Source: Hypoxylon rubiginosum (Eukaryota; Ascomycota; Sordariomycetes; Xylariales; Hypoxylaceae). Taken from it: a stretch of DNA of 64,000 bases. Positions 1-9,545 of the stretch are shown in pieces. Made by a program: the position numbers and the translations under genes. The stretch spans positions 62,001-126,000 of the forward strand of contig CADCXA010000021.1 in assembly GCA_902806565.1 (NCBI GenBank), written 5' to 3'. Below the pieces are notes generated by a model that was not told the DNA's origin, ran no database searches, and saw only the letters and a program-made list of their open reading frames with translations. The first letter of the stretch is position 1, and every line of letters begins with the position of its first letter.

Positions 1-7
1 ACCGCCC

Positions 8-613
8 ATGCCGCCCCCGTCCGTCCCGTCGCCCCTATTCCATCAATATGATTTTCCCCGTCCCTCTAGAACAAGTGGCAGTGTCTTCAAGTCGACATAC
101 CGTCAGGCTAGTTCGGACCCGGAATCATCCTCTTCGGAGTCCGAGTCCGGCGACGTGACGTGTACACCTCGCAAGTACATGCAGGCCAGGAGACGGACTC
201 GATCGAGGGGACGATCACTGCGACGTAGCATCAGCAAGTCCCAACATGGGATGGAGTTGCCCTCGCCGCACGAACCTCCCACCCAGCGGGGCGAGGACGT
301 CTCCGCTCAGAACGACAAAAGTATGCTATTATCAGAGACGCAGCTGCTATTAAAGGCAGAGCCAGGACCCGGGAAAACTACTGCGAAAGCTGAGCAGGAC
401 AAGTGCGAGGGGATTGTTTTAGGAGAATCAACAGAAAATGATGTGAATGACATCACAGAGGTCTATGCATTATTTGGAGATCACATTGCGACATTCTTTG
501 CTAAGATTGTTGCGGTTGTGCCACTAAGATTATTGTTTAATGTTGCTCTGATGGGAATTAGTTTGAGGGTAGGGGTTGTCCTGGGCGGACTTCTGTCGAC
601 CGGCACCAAGTAA
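8..613 (+). CDS. Hypothetical serine/arginine-rich protein with hydrophobic C-terminus (possibly 5'-truncated)
   Basis: An open frame of 201 codons runs from an ATG at position 8 to a TAA at 611-613. The frame is also open back to the window edge, so this may be only the last exon of a longer gene. The N-terminal half is low complexity: a Ser/Glu-rich run near residues 35-50 is followed by an Arg/Ser-rich basic stretch near 58-78. The C-terminal 50 residues are hydrophobic and may form one or two membrane or amphipathic helices. I recognise no catalytic motif or family. Coding status rests on ORF length and the composition contrast with the AT-richer flank. Confidence 0.5.
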   Translation: MPPPSVPSPLFHQYDFPRPSRTSGSVFKSTYRQASSDPESSSSESESGDVTCTPRKYMQARRRTRSRGRSLRRSISKSQHGMELPSPHEPPTQRGEDVSAQNDKSMLLSETQLLLKAEPGPGKTTAKAEQDKCEGIVLGESTENDVNDITEVYALFGDHIATFFAKIVAVVPLRLLFNVALMGISLRVGVVLGGLLSTGTK

Positions 614-1128
614 ATATTAATGCATACCTAGGTACCTACATAATTAAAAGGCGTAAGGGTGGGTAGAATATTTTTTACAGCAATTAAATTACTACCTAGG
701 TAGCATATATCTCGGCTTGCTTCCGTCTTATCGCAGCCTACCGGGTGAAGTCTTCCAAGCGCGCGCGTACCAATATGCGACTGAGCTTCTTTCGATGTTT
801 TAGGGAAATGCATTCAGGTCCACCCTATGAAGAGACTTTTCGGAAAGGAAATTAATCAGCGATATCGCGCTGCAGTCGCCCAAAATATCGCTCATTGCAT
901 CAGGTCTTGGCCGCCTCGGTACTCTAGGTAGCTGTATTGTACAGGAGTTTACAGGAGTTCAGCTGCTACAGTTCCGGGCTCTCAGAAGCCCCGTGTTAGT
1001 TGCATAACGCCCAAACCTGTGAGGGGAACCTCTTTATTTTCAATCTTTAGTATTTTTTCTCTCACCTATTTTCTCACGCTTTTTCTTTATTGCGAGCAAA
1101 TTAAAATATCCAGCGTACATATACCGCT
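614..1128. other. Intergenic region with two ACCTAGGT palindromes
   Basis: No gene is seen in this stretch. It holds two copies of the recurring palindrome, at 625-638 and 692-703. A pyrimidine-rich stretch lies just upstream of the ATG at 1129. Confidence 0.5.
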
Positions 1129-2341
1129 ATGTCGTACTTTTTTTTCTCGTCGCAACACGTCTTTTTCGTCTTAGTTGTTTGCGGCTATTGTTCCAGCATC
1201 CCATTCTTCACGTCTCGACTGGAGCTTGGCCCTGGTACCCCATACTGGGCATCAACAGTGCTTTCCCTCGTCTTTAGTGCACTTAGTTGGATATCGTTTC
1301 GGTTCTGGACATGGCGACGCAACTCTACAATTCTCAAATGGATATGCCCAATATCCGCTCTAGGGCTTGGTTTAAATGTTATTATCTCGCTACCGTATGC
1401 AATTCGGATTGAAGAGTCACCAAACAATAAGCTGTTGAGGGTACTTCCGTTACTTTTTGGTAGCCTTTCAACTACTTTTATGGTTATTGGGTGGCTCTGT
1501 TTGGTTCGATTACTCCCCCTTGACGATCCCGTCAATCTATCAACCCCTCGCAAATGACCGAAATCAAGGGGAGGATTATGATTCAATTCCTTCAACCGAT
1601 ACCTTTGCGGGCAGATGCGCAACCCTTTTTAGCGCTCAGCTACTGTCATCACAGGTAGCGAGAGAAGACCAAAATGAGCGGATCCAGCCGATATCGAACA
1701 CTACACATCCTGAAGGCACGGCTTCAGTAGGCAGTGTTACACAATTCAGCCCTGCCTTGATTTTCTGGACAAAAGGGCTGAACCCCCTTCGAGCTCTCAT
1801 CGTAGCGCTGCCATTCATTTTGATGTGGTCGGGAGTTAATATGGCCTACCAGATAAGCAGTTACTGTGGGACTGGAGGCAGCAGCGAGATAGGTAGAAGG
1901 TAAGCATGTCTGCCTAGTATAGAACGTCCTAAATCCAATGCTACGAACCTGCGACACTGCTATCAGCGTCTGGATCTTACTTTTCAACCCCTGTTACTAT
2001 GTGTCCTCGTTTGGATGAGGGTAAATTTTCGAAGGTCTATAGTAGGGCCAGTAACAGCGTGGAGGGCCCTTGGAGTGGTATACCTTGCGATGATTGCCTT
2101 GTCAACCGCTGGTTTAATACTAACAGACCCTACAAAGACACCTTGGGATATTGGGAATAGATTCTTTGGCTGGCTTGTAGGGAACGGTATGTGCCTGGCA
2201 CTCTTTTTGCTATTCGGCATGTGGTGGATCCCTGACTGGGCTAGTTGGAGAATAACCTACGTCGTACTCGGGGCAATGAATAAGGCGGTAGAAGGGTTTA
2301 TTTCCTGGTTTTCTTCATCAGAACTATTCAGAGCTATTTAG
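1129..2341 (+). CDS. Multi-pass membrane protein, unknown family; splicing uncertain
   Basis: Three consecutive open segments encode clearly membrane-like sequence. The segment 1129-1557 has about four hydrophobic spans. The segment to 1899 is a polar loop followed by a span. The segment to 2341 has three spans and stops at TAG 2339-2341. The first and second segments are in different frames, so an intron or a frameshift must lie near 1490-1615. One splice set that keeps the frame is 1129-1498, 1569-1899 and 2020-2341. Its second donor (GTAAGC at 1900) is good, but the first donor (GTTTGG) and the GATGAG acceptor are weak. A frameshifted pseudogene is a real alternative. I do not recognise the family. 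Confidence 0.45.
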
Positions 2342-3060
2342 ATGGCCCAAGACTTTGGGTTAAGCCTCCACTAGACTACCTATCTCGTAGGAGGCGACGC
2401 AGTTAACAGGCTTGGTTCTATCTTGGACGTAGTTCATAGCTAAAATTAAGCGTCTAACAATACGGAACGTGACATACCACTCCCCCTATTCATGTTGCAA
2501 GTTGATAGGTATCATATATTTCATGTAGTATAGTGACTGAAAATGTCAAATATTGCTATCAGACTTGTGGAACGCAATATGACAACTCATGCTTGTCAAA
2601 GCTACGTGTCATTGATAACAACTACCTATCGTCACCCTTTGTACACGCTTTTCTAGCCAAGCACTTTTTGTTGGCTAATTGGAAACTTCTCTTTAATGAC
2701 AGTAATAATAAGCCGCAATAAGGCAACCACAAGAGATGACACAGAAGTAAAAAGTCAGCATGAGTCCAACCAGAGAGTTCTGAGGCATATATGTGATAAA
2801 TGAGACTTCTTATATAATACTAATAAATGCTGCTGAAGGGGGTCGTAGTGCCACTGTCAAGAATTTCGTATGATATTATGCTACTAGTTCTAATTTCTAA
2901 CAAACCCATAAACAAGCACAACGCATTCAGTGCACACTTCCAGCAGATCTACAACGGTCCTAAGATATCCACACAAGCCTTAAAGCTTTTGTTTATCAGG
3001 GTATTTTATTTCTCAAGGAGATACCTTCGGTCAACGTCCTCTAAGAGACAGTTTATTATT
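2342..3060. other. Intergenic region
   Basis: No supported gene. A 62-codon frame at 2533-2721 has no recognisable content. An ATG at 2827 is in frame with the downstream phosphotransferase and would add 78 residues, but that extension does not look like part of the kinase fold. Confidence 0.4.
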
Positions 3061-4090
3061 ATGCAGAGACCGCCGCAACCACTCTTCCTAACCCGCCAAC
3101 TCCAAGGGGTCAAGCCTCCACCCGGAGTAAAGATTCCTACACTCCTTGAGCTCGTCAAAATCTGCAGTGGCAGTACTTTCGGACCTGTCTCCGGTGCTCC
3201 TTATATCGAAGGTGTTGCATATCCACCGGAAAACCCTACGGTATGGATCAAGCATGCATGCTCAACGGCAAGCTGGAATGGAGTATCTGCCCAAATCATG
3301 TCATACGAAGCTCTTCGAGAGAAAGGCTCACTAGCGCGAGTCCCTGGAATCTACTGCGCCTATGAGCTCTATTCTAAGTGGACTTACGTCGTGATGGAAT
3401 ACGTCCCAGACAAAACCGCGCTCGACTTGAGGGAGCGTACAAATAATCCGTTTGAAAAAACCCATATCCATGAAACGGTTGCATATGCTCTCAGCGAGCT
3501 CTGCCGCATTCCTATACTTAACGACGCAATACCGGCAAATATTCAAGGGTTGGAATCCGTTAACGAACTTTTCCATGTCTGGCCAGAGTCTACAATGACT
3601 ACACCCTGCAAGAACGTTGGCGAGTTAGAGAAGCGCATTAATAAGGTGATTTATAGCCCTAACCTTCGTATCTGCAGGCATGGCTAATAGAATATTCTAC
3701 GTATAGCTCCTAAAGAAATTTTCAAACTACCGCGTCGACTTCAGCGGAGAGCCTATGGTCTTCTGCTACAGCGACTTCGGGCTCGAGAACTTCCTCATCG
3801 CTGAAGACGGTGGCGTCACCGTTGTCGGCTTCACAAGCACGAGCATCCTTCCCATCAGCTTCGCAAAACTTGCGGTGGGCCGGTACATGTTTTCCGGCAT
3901 ATTCGGCGCGGTTAAGCGCGTGGGCATATTCGTGGAAGAGTGGAAGATGCAGGTCAATTGCCACGCGCTATTGCTCGCCTCGGGTCGGCTGTCGCGGGTG
4001 CAGTCTGCTGCAGAGTCGGCCGCTCTCGGCTTTTGGCCTCCTATGATAGACATTACGAGGCATCCATTGGGCATGAAACTGCCCTGGTGA
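3061..4090 (+). CDS. APH-type phosphotransferase / kinase-like protein with altered catalytic Asp
   Basis: Two exons, 3061-3645 and 3707-4090, give about 322 residues. The intron 3646-3706 (GTGATT to TATAG, with a CTAAC branch-like site) keeps the phase and removes the stops between the two frames. The product resembles fungal aminoglycoside-phosphotransferase-like kinases. An N-lobe holds a Val-Trp-Ile-Lys strand. A catalytic loop of the form CYSD-x4-N lies near residues 215-223, with Asp218 and Asn223 present. The following metal-binding position reads VVGF where the family has VVDF or VIDF, so Gly236 replaces the usual Asp. The start at 3061 was chosen because recognisable sequence begins soon after it; the in-frame ATG at 2827 is the alternative. 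The substrate is unknown. The protein may be inactive or the gene may be decaying. Confidence 0.6.
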
Positions 4091-4395
4091 TTAATTCAAA
4101 GCATATTATACCAACTAGACTTTCCTGATTATTATTCCTTGCTAGTGACATTGTTCAGAGAGAGTATACGCTTATACGTCCTTTACGTGAAGCCCAGGGG
4201 TGGAAGAGCGTCGTTACCAGCTACATGACATACAGACACAAATACCTACATATAAGCAGATAATTATCGGGGTAGATCAACCCCGAGTCAAGCAAACGGC
4301 CATTAAAGGATGGACGGAAGTAAGGTGTATGGACGTACTCCTCTATCGCCGATCATTTCGTTCTAACAGAGTTCCAACATCGATCTTCAACAACG
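4091..4395. other. Short intergenic gap between the two phosphotransferase genes
   Basis: About 300 bp with no supported gene. The open frame at 4200-4409 has no recognisable content and overlaps the next start. Confidence 0.4.
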
Positions 4396-5204
4396 ATGTC
4401 TTCAAGTAGCGACGAAGAATATCTAGGTGAATGCCAGGAGAAGTATATGCCAGTGCCTCCATTTGACAGATACATATACGTATTACCTCACCGAGTCATC
4501 AAAAAGCATTTGTCAATAGGGGAGACTGGCTTCAACGGCTACATACCTGACTTTGCAACTGTATCAGCACGCGATGACAACGAATTGAAGTCTCTTGAGC
4601 TTGTTCGTGAGCATACAGAGATTCCTGTGCCACGGGTGCTTCATCAAGGAAAAGGGTTGGACAGCCTAGCGCTATTACGGGAAGAAACAAACAGGTTCGA
4701 AGATGTTGCTAATATAGCTGCAGGTTTAACGTCTTCGAGCGCATTCACGGCATAACAGTCAACGAGAAGGTGATTTGGGATCGCGTGAGTCCGCGTCAAC
4801 GCGAAGCAATCCGACTCCAGGTCCAGGGGTACATCAAGAAGCTGGCGACTATCCCGAATCCCACCGGCGGAATCCTATCTCTTGTTCCGTCCGGTGAAGT
4901 CTTCCACCTGCAGCTTCCCAACAGAGGGCCATTCACGTCGACGAAAGAATTTGTCACGGCATACTCGGATCATGATGTCCTGGGTACTATCCCGCTTGGC
5001 TGCCAGCCCGTGTTCTCACATTTGGACTGGGACTTGTCTAACCTGATCCTATATCCGAACTTGGACGGTGCGCCTGGCGTTATCGACTGGGAGAGGGCAT
5101 GTTTCTTCCCTGAGGGTGGGCGAAGTCTTCACAAGATGTGTCACCAGTGGGATGGATGGGAGAAGCTGTTTGATAATCTAGACTTTCCTCGCATGAGCAC
5201 ATGA
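4396..5204 (+). CDS. APH-type phosphotransferase family protein
   Basis: Exons 4396-4655 and 4724-5204 join in phase across a 68-bp intron (GTTGGA to GCTGCAG, with a GCTAAT branch-like site) to give 246 residues. The join restores a typical fungal APH segment, in which an N-lobe ending in IPVPRVLHQGKG runs into ERIHG. The catalytic HLDWDLSN loop is complete (His186, Asp188, Asn193), as is the metal-binding VIDWE (Asp208). In this family these residues transfer phosphate from ATP or GTP to a small molecule, but the substrate cannot be read from the sequence. The protein is somewhat short for the family, so a further C-terminal exon may be missing. It faces the SET-domain gene tail to tail, about 185 bp away. 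Confidence 0.75.
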
Positions 5205-5389
5205 AATCTCTTCTGCTCCAAACGAGCAAATTCCCTATGATCCCCTATTCCCTGACAATTGCGTCTTGGCTTACTAGTCTGATGCTTCCTTATTGGTGGA
5301 AAAGGCGGTTTTTGGACGCGAAATGAGCTGCCTCGCAAAAGCGTCTGTAGCGACCGAAGAGATCATGGAAGTGCGCAGGAAACTTGGAA

Positions 5390-6372
5390 CTAATTAGAAG
5401 ACTGGTCAGCTCGGAACTCGAAGGACAAAAGGCTCACAACGACATGGAAAGATACTAACGCTCGATCGAGTTCGCTTCCGGTGAGTCCTTCTGCCGTTAG
5501 AAACTCAACGTGTTTGGTTGCGAGTTCCGAAATAATCATTCCGCAATTGTCCAGCATAAAGGGGTCAACATTCTCAATGGGTTCCTCTCCGCTACTCAAG
5601 CGTTCGAGGTGCTCACGTGCCCGGGTTAAATCCTCTAAAGCCTGTCGTCCCAGGTCGGAGATGGCCTTGACAGGGTCGTAACAGGCTTTGCAGCGACATT
5701 CGAAGCCGTAGACTGCAAGTTCGCGGGCACGGGTCTCATAGGGCTGTAAGGTGTCTATGTAGGTGATGGTAATCTCTTCGCCTGCCGCAATGTCTTGATT
5801 GGCACACACTTCCAAGGCCTGGCTATCAGGCTGCCAGTCCCAGTCGGTATTGGGGGCACACGAATGATTGATGCGCGTATACGTGGCGAAGATTCCGGCG
5901 CCATCTGTGCCGTCGCCCAACTGGGCGTTGTTCACATCATATATTGACACTGTTAACCGGTGAAGTCAGTAGAGAGAAAGAAGTAGCGTTAGAAATATAA
6001 ACGACTATCTCCAGTGTAAGGCTGGGTATTCATTATATAGATGTCGAACTTACTGATCTTGATCACGAGCGCCACCTTGGCGTCGAGGTCCTCCTCTTTC
6101 ACGCCACGGAAATTGGAAAGGTACACGGAGATGCGAGCGGCATAGTTGGAAAATTCACCAGGTAGGTAAAACAACTCAAGGTATCTGGTCTGGTCTTCGG
6201 GGCTTAGACTCTCGAACGCTCCGTACAGGAATACCCACCAGTTGGGGGGGCACTCTTGTTGGCTGGTCAGACGTAGCAAAGCCGCCTCGTGAATCAGTAT
6301 CTGGCCGCGCGGTATATCTTGGGTAGCGAACATGCCCATGCCCTTTCCGGGGGCAGGACGAAGCTCAATCAT
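5390..6372 (-). CDS. SET-domain protein (SMYD-like, no MYND finger)
   Basis: Minus-strand exons 6054-6372 and 5390-5949 are joined across a 104-bp intron with a perfect GTAAGT donor and an AACAG acceptor, giving 292 residues. The N-terminus has the SET opening signature (GKGMGMFA, near residues 9-16). The core NHSC motif at 134-137 and the GEEITITY block at 163-170 build the S-adenosylmethionine and lysine pocket in SET methyltransferases. A Cys-rich post-SET-like CRCKAC follows at 191-196, then a helical C-terminus. The order matches small fungal SET proteins related to SMYD and SET5, but no MYND zinc finger is present. The methylation target, histone or otherwise, is unknown. Confidence 0.88.
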
Positions 6373-7210
6373 CCTCGAAGATCTGCATTACGTTAGCAAG
6401 ATCTACTCGGGTAGCTATGCTGCCGCTTTGGATGAGAAAATGGAGCAGGAAGCTGAGCTAACCATGTAGATAGAGAACTGAAGGCTACCTGGCCGCGTGC
6501 TGAAGGCTACAACAAAAAAAGTAAGTTGTCAAAGAAGAGGACAACGCACTATAGCAAGTGATTTGTCTGATTGCTTTGGTATTTGGGTGTGTTTCCCAAT
6601 ACCAAGTAGGTGGTAGATTATTACTCAGTCGATGTGTAGCATCGAAAGAGTAGAATGAAGTTGGGTGAAATGATGAAAGGCAGTGCCTAGGGATGATTTT
6701 GTGTGCAGCAGGCAGGGCAATGGTAACTAGGACGATGGAATAACAAGCTACGATGTAATATCAAGTTATGTACATACCTTAACTTGGATAATCGCGATTA
6801 TACCCGCAATTTTAAATTTCATACTGTTAAAGACATGTTGTGACGGGGAGGCAGCATACCTACTGTAATTACCATATATCATGCTTCGATCCATATGCGT
6901 GGTATATATGCATAATAGCGGCTTACAGCAGCAAGAGCTATATGAAAACGAGTCGATACGCACTTCTAGGGACTTGATATTTCCTTTCGATACTCTTATC
7001 CTGCTAGGCACCTAGAAATCACATTCACAATCCAAAATGGTGGACAGATAGCTTCATATTCACAATACAACACAGCTTTAAGATAGATATACAGTGAATG
7101 CAACCAGTCATCAATTCCTATGTCAGCGTGCCTATTACTCCTAATCTAGTAGATGATGAGCTTTCGGCCTCTCAAAACGATAAAGCGCGCTCCGGCTCCT
7201 CTCCCCGACC
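6373..7210. other. Intergenic region upstream of the SET gene
   Basis: No supported gene. The region is AT-leaning with several stop-broken frames, including an 81-codon minus frame at 6766-7011 without recognisable content. It must contain the SET-gene promoter and the 3' end of the 2EXR gene. Confidence 0.4.
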
Positions 7211-8113
7211 CTATTCTTCTTCTTCTTCGGGATCTCTAACAAAGCGAGAAACATCCAACACCCTACGCTCACTCCCGTCTTGTTGTAGTTGCAAGGTCCA
7301 CGGGAGCTCGCGCATAGCGGCTACGCTATATTGGGCTGGCAGAGGTTCTCCGGGCTGCCTCTCGATAAGATGCTCAACCCAATTTTCCAACCACCAATCC
7401 TCCCAGTCTATCCGGTAGGAGTAAAACAAGTATTGCTGGATATTATCGAACCATTCCTTGTTCCACGTGTATATTGTTTCTTCGACGAAGTGCTCCGGTG
7501 ACTGATCGTTCCACTTTTCAGACGGAGAAAAGGGGTACTCATTGCGCAGCGCAAGGACCCTTTCGATTTGCGAGCTGTAATGATCCGCATACCCCGTGAC
7601 CCATCCAGGGGAGTCAGCGAACAAAAGCCAGTCGGTTTGGGTGTATATAAACTCTTCGCCGTCGCTCGTGGCCCATTCCAAGCACCAGTCTTCGGTGTGT
7701 CTGTCTTCGTCGAGCCCTGTCCTGAAGGCTGTGAGTTTAAAGCTTACGAAGAAGATGTCGTAACGCGGGCTGAGGTACAGGACTCCGTGGGTTCCGTCTT
7801 CGATATAATGGCTTGCGATGACAGGTGAAATATAGGGAGGACCTCCAACTTCGGGTTCTACGAAAAAGGATTCGTAGCCGACAGGTTCCAGCAGGCGCTT
7901 CACGTTCAACGTCATAGTGAAGAACTCGAGAGCGCATTTCCGGCTCTCGTAGTTTACTGACAGCAGCGGCGACGCGAGATGCTTGGTGGGGATGACTCTG
8001 CTGAGTCGAACATCCAAGAAGACGATGCGATTCGATGATTCTTCGAGCAGTGCTTCTTTCCAGACCTGGAGCCGTAGCTCCATGGGCAGCTCATTAAAGC
8101 GGAAAGGCGCCAT
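7211..8113 (-). CDS. 2EXR-domain-like protein
   Basis: A single uninterrupted 300-codon frame starts at ATG 8113. The N-terminus reads FNELPMELRLQVWKEAL followed by an Arg-Ile-Val strand. This is the hallmark of the fungal 2EXR family, in which a short F-box-like LP-x-E-[LI]-R-x-x-[IV]-W helix opens the protein. The conserved LLSVNYESRKCAL segment near residues 50-62 also fits. The rest is rich in Trp and acidic residues, and the last few residues are a run of glutamates. These proteins are very numerous in filamentous ascomycetes and mostly uncharacterised; a role as an F-box-like adaptor is only inferred. No intron is needed. Confidence 0.8.
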   Translation of the reverse strand: MAPFRFNELPMELRLQVWKEALLEESSNRIVFLDVRLSRVIPTKHLASPLLSVNYESRKCALEFFTMTLNVKRLLEPVGYESFFVEPEVGGPPYISPVIASHYIEDGTHGVLYLSPRYDIFFVSFKLTAFRTGLDEDRHTEDWCLEWATSDGEEFIYTQTDWLLFADSPGWVTGYADHYSSQIERVLALRNEYPFSPSEKWNDQSPEHFVEETIYTWNKEWFDNIQQYLFYSYRIDWEDWWLENWVEHLIERQPGEPLPAQYSVAAMRELPWTLQLQQDGSERRVLDVSRFVRDPEEEEE

Positions 8114-8655
8114 ACGTACTTGGTGGTGTGTTTTGGGAATTTTGGAAAGTGGTTGTTGCGAGAAGTCAGGATTTCAGGATGCGAGAGTCCAGGCTGCCTA
8201 GATATTCTTGTACTTCTTTTTTTTGCGGACCCTTCGTCTATCTGTTTCTTTGGGCGACATGACAAGGCAAGCTCTCACAAGCAACAATGCTATCTAAGTG
8301 CGAGAGCTACAGGCTGAAATGAACAAAGATGATGCAGTTTTCTAGGGTTATGTGCAGTGGCTTGCTTGCTCAAGCAGGACGTCTGTCTAACTTTCTGTAT
8401 GCTAACCTCGCATACCTTTGAACTATTAACTATTGGTTGTTTGGTTACTTACAATCTGTAATTCATCGAAAAGGGGACCAAAAGAACGTGGTTACAAAGC
8501 GTAGTGCCGACCAAGTTTCATTTTTCACGGAGTCGTGATTGGGGATTAGGGGTTAGGGGTTAGCTAGACCCACCGCTAAGCGTACACGTACTTAAACTAA
8601 GTTAACGTCGGCGAATAGTATCCAAAGCGCAGGGCGCTAGATTCAGGATGAGGAG
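8114..8655. other. Intergenic region with telomere-like tract
   Basis: No gene. A G-rich tract of three TTAGGGG-like units lies at 8541-8563, about 90 bp before the tRNA gene. Confidence 0.5.
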
Positions 8656-8740
8656 GGCCGGTTGGCGAAATGGTATCGCGTCACTTTCCGGTACAACTGG
8701 AGCTTGGTGAAGATTGCGGGTTCGAGTCCCGTGCTGGTCG
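8656..8740 (+). tRNA. tRNA-Arg (anticodon CCG) with 13-nt intron
   Basis: A full cloverleaf can be folded. The acceptor stem pairs 8656-8662 with 8733-8739 (seven pairs, three of them G-U) with discriminator G8740. The D arm is GCGA/TCGC around a GG-containing loop (8665-8679). The anticodon stem pairs 8681-8685 with 8706-8710, and the T arm is 8716-8732 with TTCGAGT in the loop. The anticodon loop is 13 bases too long. Placing the intron one base after the anticodon (8692-8704), where nuclear tRNA introns sit, leaves CCG at 8688-8690, which reads CGG arginine codons. A T-rich run downstream (from about 8745) can end Pol III transcription. A and B box sequences are recognisable. Confidence 0.85.
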
Positions 8741-8765
8741 TAAACATTTTTCTTTTCTTTTTTTT
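8741..8765 (+). terminator. T-rich Pol III terminator of the tRNA gene
   Basis: Directly after the mature tRNA end the sequence becomes a series of T runs (five or more Ts from about 8747), the standard RNA polymerase III stop signal. Confidence 0.6.
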
Positions 8766-9545
8766 TTCTTTTTTCAATATTTTCCCATTTTACAATGCAT
8801 GCATGCATGCATGTATCCATCCATCCCTTCATTCAGTTTTGCTGTTTGGTTTTTATTTGTCTCTTATCTTTTCTAATATTTGTTATTATGCTTGAATACC
8901 CCTCTCTTCCCCCACGCCAGCTTGGAACCCTTATTGTGTCTATCCCCGTAGGTGCTAAACCAGGGATTTCTTTTTCCTTTTTTTCAATTTTTTTTTCCAC
9001 TTGACCATTACCATGTAAGAAATGGTCCAGATGTTCTGAATGATGGCGAAAATCTGTTAAAATACATGTAAAAAACGCATGCATTTCACTTTACAGCTCA
9101 AGAAGCTGGTAGCGATAGTGGAGTAGGAAAAGTCCCTAGTTTAGCACCTAAAGAAGCTTTAGTCACTACCCCTTTCTTTCAACTTCTAATAAAGTACGGA
9201 GCTGTTGGTTACATCGATTAATTGATTGATTTATTAAATTCTTTACTCCGAAGGCCCTTCTCTGCTTGAGTTGCGGCCATCGTGCCAGCCAGTATATACA
9301 TGTAGGGTTCTAATCAGACTCGCTCTTCAAGATTCGCACGACCTGGCCGTCTATTACCGAAGAAGTGAGTCAAAACCCTAGCGTATCTACTACGTGTCAA
9401 TGCCATTCTTAGGACAATGACAAGAGGTAGTAGCTCTCGTGATTTCTAGCAAGGCCAATGCACTGTCATATAACACATAAGCCTTAGTTCCATCCCCAAT
9501 ATAGTTATTGTTCTTCGTGCTGCCGAAACCCGACAGCTGCTGACT
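8741..9545. other. Intergenic low-complexity region
   Basis: No gene. It contains T-rich runs, an ATGC microsatellite at about 8795-8813 and short ATCC units just after it. The AT-rich remainder has no recognisable frames. Confidence 0.5.

Noticed and set aside
2533..2721. 62-codon frame upstream of the first phosphotransferase
   Set aside because: Short, no recognisable content, in AT-leaning DNA.
8602..8895. Small frames on both strands around the tRNA gene
   Set aside because: They read through a tRNA, its T-run terminator and a microsatellite, so they are not genes.
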